64,000 bases of DNA from the NCBI GenBank assembly GCA_963802915.1, contig CAWDKQ010000008.1, positions 310,001 to 374,000 of the forward strand, read 5' to 3'. Made by a program: the position numbers and the translations under genes. Under the pieces are notes generated by a model that saw nothing but the letters and a program-made list of their open reading frames with translations, searched no databases and was not told the DNA's origin. The DNA is from JAICMB01 sp963802915 (GTDB lineage: Bacteria > Acidobacteriota > Terriglobia > Bryobacterales > Bryobacteraceae). This document shows positions 8,422 to 17,257 of this stretch, piece by piece; the stretch's first letter is position 1, and each line of letters opens with the position of its first letter.

Positions 8422-8660
8422 GCTGGCGTTCGTCGTTGTTGGTTCGTGGTTCGTCGTTCTTGAGGAGCCGGCGATATCAGGCCGTGGTTCTCGAAGCGCT
8501 TTGCATCCCTTTCGCTGCTTAGCTAATGGCCGAGGGCGATTGCTAGCGTTCGTCGTTGTTGGTTCGTAGTTCGTCGTTCTTGGGGAGCCGGCGATATCAG
8601 GCCGCGGTTCTCGAAGCGCTTTGCATCCCTTTCGCTGCTTAGCTAGTGGCCGAGGGCGAT
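8421..8660. repeat. Exact-length 120-bp tandem duplication including the 3' end of a response regulator gene
   Basis: 8421-8540 and 8541-8660 align without gaps over 120 bases with about five substitutions (roughly 96% identical). The second copy contains the last six codons and stop of the minus-strand response regulator gene; the first copy carries the same codons and a stop (TAG in both) but is non-coding. The left part of each unit is a GTTCGT-rich low-complexity tract (CGTTCGTCGTTGTTGGTTCG) similar to a tract at 13534-13566. Confidence 0.9.
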
Positions 8661-9218
8661 TAAAACTCTTTCAGTGATTTCTCGGATCAGAGCTGGTAGG
8701 GCTGCGTCGAGGGCCAGTGTTATCGCGGCTTCTACGCGCTCGGGATCGATTTCGGGGCTGGGGGTTGGAGCGTGGTGGGAGGGTGGCGCAGGGACGGTGA
8801 CGGCTGGCGCTGTTTGAGCGACCTCTTCGGCAAACAGCCCGCGGGCTAGCTGCGCTTCGGTAACGAGAGGCTTGATGGTGTTCACCAGGAGCGACGCCTC
8901 GAACGGTTTCTTCAGTATCCCATCACAACCGGAGCGGGCGGCTTCAGCTTCGTCGAACGGCTCGAGCAGGCCCGCCGTCATTATGACGCGCACGTGCCGG
9001 TGCCGTGGGTGTGTTTTTACATAGCGGCAAAGGTCTAAGCCGGATTTGCCAGGCAAAAATGCGTCGGCGAGAATAACGTCGGGGTCGGCGTCATCGAGGC
9101 GCAGGATAGCCGTATCGCCGTCCGTGAGACTTACCACTTCAAAGCCCTCTTCGCGGAGAATTCGTTCCCCCATGCGCTGGGCATGGGGGCTATCGTCCGC
9201 GAGCAGGATGCGACTCAC
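8643..9218 (-). CDS. Response regulator, single receiver domain with C-terminal tail
   Basis: 191 residues. Receiver domain at about 1-120: acidic pair in LLADDS (residues 8-9), phosphoacceptor Asp52 in ADAFLPG, Thr81 region and Lys104 in KKPF, so all catalytic positions are intact. The last 70 residues are Pro/Ala-rich, ending in a short helix with no DNA-binding domain; output is probably by protein interaction. GTG start at 9218 overlaps the bamD stop by four bases (GTGA), so it is translated with bamD as the last gene of the era-rsmB-bamD operon. No cognate kinase is adjacent. Its 3' end was copied in the tandem duplication downstream. Confidence 0.88.
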   Translation of the reverse strand: MSRILLADDSPHAQRMGERILREEGFEVVSLTDGDTAILRLDDADPDVILADAFLPGKSGLDLCRYVKTHPRHRHVRVIMTAGLLEPFDEAEAARSGCDGILKKPFEASLLVNTIKPLVTEAQLARGLFAEEVAQTAPAVTVPAPPSHHAPTPSPEIDPERVEAAITLALDAALPALIREITERVLIALGH

Positions 9219-10522
9219 TGATTCGCCGGAGGCGCTGCGGGAGGCGTTGTGGGCGTCGCGGCCGGAGTGGACTGCGAGGCGGCAGCCGGCGGCTGAGTCT
9301 GCTTCTTGTTCTTCTTTTTCTTCCTCGCCGTATAATTCGCGTTCTGAGGAAGCGGCTCGTTCGGCCGCGCCGGTGGAGTCGAACTGGCGGCCGGCGTTGC
9401 GCTCCCCGGCGCGGCGCTCGCGGTTCCGGTTGAAGCCGCAACTCCTCCCGCCGCGGGCGTGACGGCACGAGCATCCGGTTGGGTGTCGAGGGCGGACGGG
9501 CCGGTTACCTGCGAAGCAGAAACGTCGCCGCTAAAACCCGTGGCTCCAGCCGGTATCGGAACGCTCGCCGGGACGGTCGGATTCATGGTCGTCATGGTCG
9601 GGTTCCCGGTCTTGGCCGCGGCACTCATATCCGGGCCGCGCTTAAGAAATCCAGTAGAACGTCCGATCATACCGGCCTTGGTGCGATGCGACTGGTCATA
9701 CTGCATGCGGGCGACGGCGGCAGGATCCGGCTCGGGAACCGGCAATTCCATCTCCTTCAACTTCTTCTTCGCTTCATCGGCGTAGGAGCTCAGAGGATAT
9801 TCGCGGACCAGGCGGGCATAGGCCTCTCCACTCTTGCCGCGGAACCGAGTGCCCATTTTGCTGTAAGAATCGCCGAGTTCCATGAGGGCTAGATCGGCCT
9901 TGCTGTACAGCGGATATTGATCCACCAAGCGCTGCAAGCGATTTGCAGCCGCAGGATTGCTGCCTTTGTGGTGATAGTAATACCCGACTTCATACTCGCC
10001 CTCGCCGAGCGACTCTTGAATGTTGCGCAGAAGCTGCTGCACCTCGGGAACGAACTTGCTGTTGGGGAACTGCACCAGAAGTTGGCGGCACTCGTCTTCG
10101 GCGCGCACGGCCTGCGTGGAGTCGCGATCGGACTTGTCCATCTGCTTGTAATGGATCTGGCAGATTTTCATTTGCGACTCGGCGGCCTCTTCCATAGTCG
10201 GGTAGAAGAGAATGAAGTCCTTGTATTCGGCTTCAGCCTGCGCGAATCCGTGAAGTCCTCCTTCGCGATACCAACTATCGGCGATCGCGAGCTTGGCTTT
10301 GGCGAGGAACTCGCTCTGATCGTAGGTATTGATCAAGGTATTGAGCGTGATGCGAGCCACCTCATACCGGCCATGTTCGATGTCGCTAATGGCTTTGTCG
10401 TAGAGCACCTTGTCCGGCTGTTTGGTGTCCTTGCTGATGGGGTTGTCGTACTTATGCCGCTTGAACCCGCACGAACTGAGCAGAGCCGCTAACGTTAATA
10501 GAATCGCGAAGTTACGAACCAT
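9215..10522 (-). CDS. bamD: Outer membrane assembly lipoprotein BamD-like, with long disordered C-terminal tail
   Basis: 435 residues from the ATG at 10522, which follows a GGAAGTGAG ribosome site and is at once followed by a lipoprotein signal (Cys in LLSSCGF, about residue 18). The open frame extends further upstream into rpe, but that part is not BamD-like. Residues about 30-260 form the BamD TPR array, with YDKAISDIEHGRYEVA and FPNSKFVPEV repeats. BamD is the essential lipoprotein partner of BamA in outer-membrane protein insertion. Residues about 300-435 are Pro/Ala/Thr-rich with a KKKKNKK cluster, an extension beyond the ~245-residue E. coli protein and presumably disordered. Placed after rpe. 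Confidence 0.88.
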   Translation of the reverse strand: MVRNFAILLTLAALLSSCGFKRHKYDNPISKDTKQPDKVLYDKAISDIEHGRYEVARITLNTLINTYDQSEFLAKAKLAIADSWYREGGLHGFAQAEAEYKDFILFYPTMEEAAESQMKICQIHYKQMDKSDRDSTQAVRAEDECRQLLVQFPNSKFVPEVQQLLRNIQESLGEGEYEVGYYYHHKGSNPAAANRLQRLVDQYPLYSKADLALMELGDSYSKMGTRFRGKSGEAYARLVREYPLSSYADEAKKKLKEMELPVPEPDPAAVARMQYDQSHRTKAGMIGRSTGFLKRGPDMSAAAKTGNPTMTTMNPTVPASVPIPAGATGFSGDVSASQVTGPSALDTQPDARAVTPAAGGVAASTGTASAAPGSATPAASSTPPARPNEPLPQNANYTARKKKKNKKQTQPPAAASQSTPAATPTTPPAAPPANQ

Positions 10523-10559
10523 AAAACTCACTTCCTGTTTGGTCTGGCCACACCCTGAG

Positions 10560-11235
10560 CTAAATTCGGACCAAGTTCGCCTCTCGGGCCGTACGCTGCA
10601 ACTCCCGAAACGCCTCTTTTGAATCGGGAGCGTGAAAAATAGACGACCCTGTGACGATCCAGTCACACCCTGCCCGGACCGCGTCGGCGACGTTTTCAAT
10701 CGTAATACCGCCATCGATCTCGATGGCGAAGCTTAAACCTAACTCCCTGCGCCTTCGAACCAGTTCCCGCACCTTCTTGAGCGCGTTGGGAATGAACTTC
10801 TGGCCGCCAAAACCGGGATTCACGCTCATGATTAGCACATGGTCGACCAAGTATAAAACATCGTCGAGCAAGGATACGGGAGTGGACGGATTCAGTCACG
10901 ACACCTGCGAGCGCGCCTTCGCTTTGAATCATGCGCAGCGTCCGGTCCAGGTGAGGGCAGACTTCCTGTTGGACCAGGACCTGATCGGCGCCGGCTTGGA
11001 TGAAGATAGGCGCGTACGTGTCCGGATCGGTGATCATTAAGTGTAAATCCAATTTTAGCTTGGTTACCTTACGGATTGACTCGACCACTGGCGGCCCGAG
11101 CGTGATGTTGGGGACGAAGTGTCCATCCATGACATCGACATGCAGAATGGAAGCTCCGGCCTGCTCCATTCGAGCGATTTCCTCGCCTAGCCGCGTAAAG
11201 TCCGCAGCCAGTATAGATGGAAGTATCTCAACCAT
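10560..11235 (-). pseudogene. rpe: Ribulose-phosphate 3-epimerase, broken by a single-base frameshift
   Basis: The ATG at 11235 opens a clear Rpe: PSILAADFTRLGEEI, LHVDVMDGHFVPNITLGP, HLMI and GALAGVV. The frame then turns into nonsense, while the neighbouring frame continues exactly where Rpe should (LNPSTPVSLLDDVLYLVDH, SVNPGFGGQ, EIDGGI, and a GSSIF phosphate site). Removing one base, T at about 10896 on the plus strand, restores a normal ~224-residue protein. Rpe interconverts ribulose- and xylulose-5-phosphate in the pentose phosphate pathway and is normally important, so an assembly error is as likely as a true mutation. Lies between rsmB and bamD in the operon. Confidence 0.85.
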
Positions 11236-11250
11236 TTGGCGGGGCTCCAG

Positions 11251-12297
11251 TCATCCTAGCACAGCGGCGAAAAAGCCATCGCCGGGATCGCGGCCCGGGA
11301 TTCGCCACGTGACGGCCCAATCGGCGGGGATGGTCGCGATGACGTCCTCGTTTTCTTCCTTTTCGAGCGAGCAGGTGGAATACACTAGTTTGCCGTCCGG
11401 TTTGAGAAGTTTCACGGCGTTAACTAAGATTTTAACCTGACGCTGGTGTAAGTCGAGCAAATCAGTGGGTTTGACGCGCCATTTTATTTCCGGGTTGCGG
11501 CCGAGCGTTCCGGTGCCGGAACAGGGGGCGTCGACCAGGATGCGGTCGAATTTGGCGTCGAAAGGAAGGGGGATCGTGGCATCGAGGGCCACGCGCCGGC
11601 AGTTTGCCGAAGGAACGTCGCGGAGGCGGTGGAGATGGAGATCGCAAGCGATGGCTTGGACGCCGTGTTCTAAGGCCTGGGCGGTTTTGTTCCCGGGAGC
11701 GGCGCAGAGGTCGAGGAAGGTTTGGCCGGGTGCGAGATCGAGAAGAGGAACGATCGATTGGGAGCCAATGTCTTGCAGTCGGCCGGTGCTGGCGACGGTC
11801 GACTCGGGCGGTTCCAGGAAGGCCTTGGCGATTTTGTTTGCTGTTTCGGGATCGAAGTGGGTATCCCAGCGATCGAGGAGCCATTGGGGGCAGGAAAGGA
11901 TAGTGGCTCGATCAGGCCAGTCGATCGGCTTCTTGTCGATCTTGCGAAGGATCGCGTTTACCAGACCGGAAGCGGATTGCTTTTTCGCCCGCTTCACGAG
12001 CTCGACGCTTTCCGCGACTGCGGCGTGGGCCGGAATTCGTTCCAGGTATCGGAGCTGGTAGATGCCCATGCGCAGGGCTATTCGTACTTCAATGTCCAAC
12101 TTTTTTGAAGTGTAGAGGGAGATCAGGTAATCGATTTGAAGCTGGTAGCGCAACGCTCCGAAGACAATTTCGGACGCCAGTCCGGCATCGCGCGAATCGA
12201 GATCCTTCGATTTGGCCAGGAGCAGGTCAGAGGCGTAGGCTCCGTCGTGGACACGGCGGAGAATGTCGAAGGCGATCGTTCGAGCGGGACTTATCAG
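11251..12297 (-). CDS. rsmB: 16S rRNA m5C967 methyltransferase RsmB, probably with a non-ATG start
   Basis: The C-terminal ~200 residues are an SAM-dependent RNA methyltransferase: DLCAAPGNKT (SAM loop), the catalytic DAPCSGTGTLGRNPE motif and STCSLEKEENE with the second Cys. Upstream, NusB-like sequence continues to ISPARTIAFDILRRV, and LASEIVFGALRYQ is typical for RsmB, so the TTG at 12153 would cut the domain. No ATG, GTG or TTG exists in that upstream stretch before a stop. The best candidate is CTG at 12297, which overlaps the stop of the BON gene as CTGA, the same geometry as the ATGA coupling elsewhere in this operon. Length then is 348 residues, shorter than the ~430 of E. coli. Confidence 0.8.
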   Translation of the reverse strand: MISPARTIAFDILRRVHDGAYASDLLLAKSKDLDSRDAGLASEIVFGALRYQLQIDYLISLYTSKKLDIEVRIALRMGIYQLRYLERIPAHAAVAESVELVKRAKKQSASGLVNAILRKIDKKPIDWPDRATILSCPQWLLDRWDTHFDPETANKIAKAFLEPPESTVASTGRLQDIGSQSIVPLLDLAPGQTFLDLCAAPGNKTAQALEHGVQAIACDLHLHRLRDVPSANCRRVALDATIPLPFDAKFDRILVDAPCSGTGTLGRNPEIKWRVKPTDLLDLHQRQVKILVNAVKLLKPDGKLVYSTCSLEKEENEDVIATIPADWAVTWRIPGRDPGDGFFAAVLG

Positions 12298-12581
12298 TGC
12301 GGACCCACAGCCAGGTTATTCGTTACGGCCTTGACGCCCTTCACCTTTTTGGCGAGCTTCTCGGCTTTCGATTTTATCTTGTCGGACTCAACTCTTCCCG
12401 AGAGCGTCACGACGCCGTCCTGCACATCAACATTGATGCCTGTGCCCTTCACTTCCTGGTCTCCGGCGAGCTTGATCAGCACCTGATCGTGAATCGCGCC
12501 GTCGTTGGCCACATTTTTCTGAGCGAAGACGGGGGCAGCACATAGGATAAATGCCAGCAGTACTGCAATGTAACGGATCAT
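12294..12581 (-). CDS. Secreted BON-domain protein
   Basis: 95 residues. The ATG at 12581 follows GAGGAAAAAAT and starts a signal peptide (hydrophobic core, cleavage around VFAQ). The mature part, from about residue 24, is one BON domain: alternating helices and strands with NVDVQDGVVTLSGRV and a closing VTNNLAV strand, as in OsmY. BON domains bind phospholipid or help envelope stability; the exact role is unknown. The start overlaps the era stop (ATGA, 12578-12581), and the stop overlaps the proposed rsmB CTG. A longer in-frame version inside era lacks a signal peptide and is rejected. Confidence 0.85.
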   Translation of the reverse strand: MIRYIAVLLAFILCAAPVFAQKNVANDGAIHDQVLIKLAGDQEVKGTGINVDVQDGVVTLSGRVESDKIKSKAEKLAKKVKGVKAVTNNLAVGPH

Positions 12582-13498
12582 ATTTTTTCCTCTGGTTCGG
12601 ACGCGCCGGTCATGGCACGCCAGTCGATTGCGTTCAGGAATTCGGGGCTCTCGCGCCAATGGGGTTGCACCTTCACAAACAACTCCAGGAAAATCTTTCG
12701 CGCGAAGATCGATTCCATTTCGAGACGCGCTTCGGTACCGATTTTCTTCAACGTAGCTCCCTTGGCGCCGATCACGATTGCTTTCTGGCCAGGACGCTCA
12801 ACGTAGACCGTAGCGGCAATTCGAAGGATATTCGGTTTCTCATCCCACGTATCGACGATCACAGCGACTGAATGGGGTACTTCCTGGCGTGTTTCTTTGA
12901 GAATTCTTTCGCGAATCAGTTCGCCTGCGAGGAAGCGCTCGGGCTGGTCCGTGATGAAATCTTCAGGGAAGTAGGCGGGGCCCTCGGGGAGACGTTCGAT
13001 GACAGCTTCCTTCAATTTCTCCAGTCCTTCGCCGGTGAGAGCGGAGACGGGCACGTAATCGGCGAACTCATGCTTCGATTTGTAGTGTTCTATACGGGGC
13101 AGGAGTTGGCGCTTGTCGTTGAGCTGGTCGATTTTGTTCAGGACGAGAATGGACGGCGTTTCGATGCCATGGAGAACGGAGGCGGCGTGGTCGTCTTCCG
13201 CGGTCAGCGGGCTCGTGACATCGTCCAGGAATAGAATCACGTCGCGATCTTCGAGCGCTCCTCGAACGACGTCCATCATGCGTTTGTTGATGAGCGAAGT
13301 GGACTTGTGAATACCCGGCGTGTCGACGAAAATCACCTGCGCGTCGGGGGTGGTGAGGGCGCCTTGAATCGAGGTGCGAGTGGTTTGCGGCTTGTCGGAT
13401 ACAATTGCCACCTTGCCGCCTACGAGCGCGTTGAGCAGCGTCGACTTGCCGGCGTTGGGGCGGCCGAGAATAGACACGAAACCGGATCGATGAGGCAA
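12578..13498 (-). CDS. era: GTPase Era
   Basis: 306 residues, normal Era length. GTPase motifs in order: G1 GRPNAGKST (about 12-20), switch region with TTRTSIQG, G3 DTPG, G4 NKID and a G5 VSALTGEG region. A C-terminal KH domain follows with the VIGAKGATLKKIG loop (about 255-270), which binds the 3' end of 16S rRNA. Era acts in 30S subunit maturation. TTG at 13498 is taken as start: an in-frame stop lies two codons upstream and Era proteins begin with this HRSGFV pattern. It heads the operon with BON, rsmB, rpe, bamD and the response regulator. Confidence 0.93.
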   Translation of the reverse strand: MPHRSGFVSILGRPNAGKSTLLNALVGGKVAIVSDKPQTTRTSIQGALTTPDAQVIFVDTPGIHKSTSLINKRMMDVVRGALEDRDVILFLDDVTSPLTAEDDHAASVLHGIETPSILVLNKIDQLNDKRQLLPRIEHYKSKHEFADYVPVSALTGEGLEKLKEAVIERLPEGPAYFPEDFITDQPERFLAGELIRERILKETRQEVPHSVAVIVDTWDEKPNILRIAATVYVERPGQKAIVIGAKGATLKKIGTEARLEMESIFARKIFLELFVKVQPHWRESPEFLNAIDWRAMTGASEPEEKI

Positions 13499-13592
13499 GG
13501 TTCAATTTCAGTGTAACTGCCCGCAAGCGAGCATTCGTAGTTCGTCGTCCGTAGTTGTTAGTTCGCGAGCACGACTTGCTATCGTAAACGCA
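13499..13592. repeat. era-mutS divergent intergenic region with GTTCGT-type low-complexity tract
   Basis: 94 bases between divergent genes. 13534-13566 is a run of TTCGTAGTTCGTCGTCCGTAG-type hexamers resembling the tract inside the 120-bp duplication at 8421-8660. No clear promoter hexamers were seen. Confidence 0.5.
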
Positions 13593-16169
13593 GTGTCTTC
13601 GGAAGCATCCACGCCGCTGATGCGGCAGTATCACGCGATCAAGCAGCAGGCGCCCAACACGCTGCTGATGTTCCGGCTCGGCGATTTCTATGAGCTGTTT
13701 TATGAGGACGCTGTCACGGCCGCTCGCGAACTCGAAATCACGCTCACGTCGCGCAATAAAGAAAAAGGGCTGGCGATTCCGATGTGCGGAGTGCCCTATC
13801 ACGCGGCCGAAGGATATCTGGCGCGGCTGATTCAGAAAGGATACCGGGTCGCGATTTGCGACCAAGTGGAAGAAGCTAGCGCGGCGAAGAAACTGGTTCG
13901 GCGGGAAATTACGCGTGTGGTTACGCCGGGAACGGCCACCGAATCGTCGCTGCTGCGGTCGCATGAGAATAACTACCTCGCGGCGGTCTGCTGGAACGGT
14001 TCGCGGGCCGGGATCGCGCACGTGGATGTATCGACCGGGGAGTTTCGCGCGACGGAAATTGAGGGGTCGGACGCGGCAGCAATGCTCGAGAATCTGAATG
14101 CGCGCGAGGTACTTGTCGCGGAGGGTCGCGAAGGACTGCCGGGGCTTCGAACGACCCTCGACGATTGGGCATTCAGCTTCGATTATGCGGATCGAACGCT
14201 GCGTGAACATTTTCGGTTGTTGACGCTCGACGGCTGCGGACTTGGCGGGCGCGCATTGGCGGTATCGGCGGCGGGCGCGGTGCTGCACTATTTGCGCGAG
14301 ACGCAGAAATCGGCGCTCGATCACGTGGAGCCGCCGGCATTTTACGATCGCAGCGGGTCGATGATTCTGGACGCGGTCACGGTGCGGAATCTCGAATTGC
14401 TGGAGCCTTTGTTCGCCGGCGAGACAAAGGAATCGACTCTGGTTCATGTTTTGGATCAGACGTGCACTGGCATGGGCGGACGGCTTCTGCGCGGCCGCCT
14501 GTTGCGGCCATGTTTGCAGATCGAAGAGATCGAGGCGCGGCTGGATGCGTGTCAGGAGATGGCGCAAGCAACCATCGCGCGTTCGGAGATTCGCAAGCTA
14601 CTGGCCGCTGTGCTCGATATCGAGAGACTGCTGTCGAAGCTGACGCTGGGGACGGCGGGGCCACGCGAGTTGATGGCGCTGGGGCGGTCTTTGGAGCTGG
14701 TGCCGAAGTTGAAGAGGCTGCTCTCGGACAACGCAGGTCTGTCAACTTGCGTTGCTCGGACGGCGGGGATGGATGAGGTTCCTGAAGTGCGGGATCGTAT
14801 TTTGCAAGCCATCTCGGATGAGCCTCCGGTCAATTTGATCGATGGAGGAACGATCCGCGCAGGTTTCAATGCGGAGCTCGACGAACTGCGCGATATCAGC
14901 CGGAACAGCAAGCAATATATCGCGCAGATTGAGACGCGGGAGCGCGGCCGGACGAATATCGGGTCGCTGAAGGTTCGTTTCAATAACGTATTTGGGTATT
15001 ACATCGAGATCTCGAAGGCCAACCTGCACCTTGCGCCTTCGGATTATGAGCGCAAGCAGACGCTGGTGAACGCGGAACGCTTCACGACGCCGGAGTTGAA
15101 GGAGCTGGAGAGCAAGATTCTCGACGCCGAGGACAAGATTCTCGCTCTCGAACGCACGATCTTCAACGATTTGCGAACCTTTGCAGCTTCGCATGCCACG
15201 CGGGTTCGAAAAACGGCGGGCGCGATCGCCGAATTGGATATCACGGCGGCTCTGGCGCAGGTCGCGGTGGAGAACCGCTATATTCGGCCGCGGTTTTCGG
15301 ATTCGGGCGAGATGAGAATCGCCGCGGGCCGCCATCCAGTGATCGAAAAGCTGGCGCAAAAGGAAGCGGCGCGATTTATCCCGAACGATCTTTACTTCAA
15401 TGCCGAATCGGAATTTATTGCCGTGATTACAGGCCCGAACATGGGCGGCAAGTCGACGTATCTGCGGCAGGCGGCGCTGATTGTCATCATGGCGCAGACG
15501 GGTTGTTTCGTGCCCGCCGACTCGGCTCTACTGCCGATTGTCGATCGCGTGTTCACTCGTATTGGCGCGGCGGATAATTTGGCGCGGGGGCGGTCGACGT
15601 TCATGGTCGAAATGACCGAGACCGCCGTAATATTGAACACGGCGACGGCGCGTAGTCTGATTGTTCTGGACGAGATTGGACGGGGTACGGCGACTTATGA
15701 CGGACTGGCGCTTGCGTGGGCCGTCGTGGAACACATTCATCAACGGATTCGGGCTCGCACATTATTTGCGACTCATTATCACGAGCTGACCGAGTTGGCG
15801 GAGCAACTCGACGGCGTTCGCAATTTGCAGGTGTCAGTTAAGGAATCGGGCGATCAAATCATTTTCCTTCGCAAGGTCGAACCGGGCCGCGCGGACCGCA
15901 GTTATGGCATTGAAGTGGCGCGGCTGGCCGGCCTGCCGATGGGCGTGATCGAACGCGCCCGCGAGATTCTATCGCTACATGAAAAATCGGAGCATGCGGT
16001 TACTGAGGAATTGACGCCGCGAGCCGACGTCGGGCCGATGCAGATCCAGATGTTTGAGCCGGTCCACTACGGGCTGGCTGAACGCATTCGAAAGTTGAAC
16101 ATCGACGAGTTGCGGCCGATCGAAGCATTGCAGCTACTGAGTGAATTGCAGCGCGAGCTGAAACGCTGA
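13593..16169 (+). CDS. mutS: DNA mismatch repair protein MutS
   Basis: 858 residues, full length. The mismatch-binding Phe-x-Glu is in GDFYELF (Phe32, Glu34). Connector, core and clamp regions follow. The ATPase has Walker A GPNMGGKST (about 614-622), the RGRSTFMVEM segment, Walker B LDEIGRGTATYDG and the ATHYHEL switch. It recognises mispairs in post-replicative repair with MutL, which is not in the window. GTG at 13593 is the likely start, because the MutS1 N-terminal pattern (TPLMRQYHAIK) begins eight residues later. The stop overlaps the anmK start by one base (TGATG), so the two are probably co-translated. Confidence 0.95.
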   Translation: MSSEASTPLMRQYHAIKQQAPNTLLMFRLGDFYELFYEDAVTAARELEITLTSRNKEKGLAIPMCGVPYHAAEGYLARLIQKGYRVAICDQVEEASAAKKLVRREITRVVTPGTATESSLLRSHENNYLAAVCWNGSRAGIAHVDVSTGEFRATEIEGSDAAAMLENLNAREVLVAEGREGLPGLRTTLDDWAFSFDYADRTLREHFRLLTLDGCGLGGRALAVSAAGAVLHYLRETQKSALDHVEPPAFYDRSGSMILDAVTVRNLELLEPLFAGETKESTLVHVLDQTCTGMGGRLLRGRLLRPCLQIEEIEARLDACQEMAQATIARSEIRKLLAAVLDIERLLSKLTLGTAGPRELMALGRSLELVPKLKRLLSDNAGLSTCVARTAGMDEVPEVRDRILQAISDEPPVNLIDGGTIRAGFNAELDELRDISRNSKQYIAQIETRERGRTNIGSLKVRFNNVFGYYIEISKANLHLAPSDYERKQTLVNAERFTTPELKELESKILDAEDKILALERTIFNDLRTFAASHATRVRKTAGAIAELDITAALAQVAVENRYIRPRFSDSGEMRIAAGRHPVIEKLAQKEAARFIPNDLYFNAESEFIAVITGPNMGGKSTYLRQAALIVIMAQTGCFVPADSALLPIVDRVFTRIGAADNLARGRSTFMVEMTETAVILNTATARSLIVLDEIGRGTATYDGLALAWAVVEHIHQRIRARTLFATHYHELTELAEQLDGVRNLQVSVKESGDQIIFLRKVEPGRADRSYGIEVARLAGLPMGVIERAREILSLHEKSEHAVTEELTPRADVGPMQIQMFEPVHYGLAERIRKLNIDELRPIEALQLLSELQRELKR

Positions 16170-17257
16170 TGCGTATCGCGGGACTGATCAGCGGAACGTC
16201 TTTGGATGGGATAGATGTTGCCGTGATCGAGCTGTCGCCGGGTTTGAAAACGATTGCGTTCAAGACGATTCCTTACCCTGTCGATGTGCGCGCCGCGCTG
16301 TTATCGATCTCGAATGCGGCCACGCATACGGCGCAAATTGCTCGCATGAACTTCTTGCTCGGCGAGTTGTTCGCGGAAGCGGTACGCAATTGCGGTGTGC
16401 CTCTCGATACGATCGAACTGATCGGATCACACGGGCAGACGATATTCCATGAAGGCGATCCCATCGAGCTTTTTGGATACCAGGTCGCGAGCACGATGCA
16501 GATCGGCGAGGCGGCTATCATCGCGCAACGCACGGGGGTTCCCGTGGTCGCGGATTTTCGGCCCAGCGATATGGCGGCGGGCGGCAAGGGTGCGCCTCTC
16601 GTACCGTACGTCGACTTCCTGCTGTTTCGGAGCGAGACAAAGGGCCGGGTTGCATTGAACATTGGCGGCATCGCGAATATTACGGTGATACCAGCAGCTG
16701 CGCGGCCCGAAGACGTGGTGGCATTCGATACCGGACCGGGCAACATGATTCTCGACGGCTTGACCGGAAGCTACGATCGCGATGGCGCTTTAGGTCGCAA
16801 AGGGAAAGTGGACGAGGCGCTGCTCGCGCGCCTGCTCGATGACGCGTACTATCGCAAGGTTCCGCCGAAATCGGCTGGGCGAGAACAGTACGGAAAAGAA
16901 TTTCTGGCGACGCTGCCTAAGCTGCCTCTGGAGGATCTCGCGGCAACCGCTACGGAGCTCACTGTGCGGACCATTGCCCGAGCGATTCATGGTTACGACG
17001 GAATCGATGAGGTGATCGTATCGGGCGGAGGCGCCCACAATTGTTTCATGATGGAACGTCTGCGATGCGAGCTTCGCGCAAAGCTGAAAACATCGGCTGA
17101 ATTTGGCATCGATATCGATGGAAAAGAAGCGATCGCATTCGCGATTCTGGCGTATGAGACATCGTTACGTCGAGCATCGAATTTGCCATCAGCCACGGGG
17201 GCGCGCGCTGCCGTTATCCTAGGGAAGATCTGCTATCCCCCGGCCCGTATGCCATAG
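16169..17257 (+). CDS. anmK: Anhydro-N-acetylmuramic acid kinase
   Basis: 362 residues, normal length. The N-terminal IAGLISGTSLDGIDVA is the family ATP-binding signature; SHGQTIFHEG, VADFRPSDMAAGGKGAPLVPYVD, LNIGGIANIT and VSGGGAHN follow in the standard order. AnmK phosphorylates and opens 1,6-anhydro-MurNAc to MurNAc-6-phosphate in cell-wall recycling, in the cytoplasm. Starts at the mutS stop (TGATG). No other recycling gene is adjacent. Confidence 0.93.
   Translation: MRIAGLISGTSLDGIDVAVIELSPGLKTIAFKTIPYPVDVRAALLSISNAATHTAQIARMNFLLGELFAEAVRNCGVPLDTIELIGSHGQTIFHEGDPIELFGYQVASTMQIGEAAIIAQRTGVPVVADFRPSDMAAGGKGAPLVPYVDFLLFRSETKGRVALNIGGIANITVIPAAARPEDVVAFDTGPGNMILDGLTGSYDRDGALGRKGKVDEALLARLLDDAYYRKVPPKSAGREQYGKEFLATLPKLPLEDLAATATELTVRTIARAIHGYDGIDEVIVSGGGAHNCFMMERLRCELRAKLKTSAEFGIDIDGKEAIAFAILAYETSLRRASNLPSATGARAAVILGKICYPPARMP

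Noticed and set aside
8421..8660. GTTCGT repeats considered as a CRISPR array
   Set aside because: Only two 120-base copies with no unique spacers and no cas genes; it is a tandem duplication.
9215..10714. Longer form of the BamD gene starting inside rpe
   Set aside because: The extra 64 residues lack a signal peptide and lie over rpe; the ATG at 10522 has a ribosome site and a lipobox.
13068..14567. Long minus-strand open frame (about 500 codons) across era and mutS
   Set aside because: Basic, low-complexity translation with no domain; it is antisense to mutS and overlaps era in the wrong frame. High GC gives long spurious frames.
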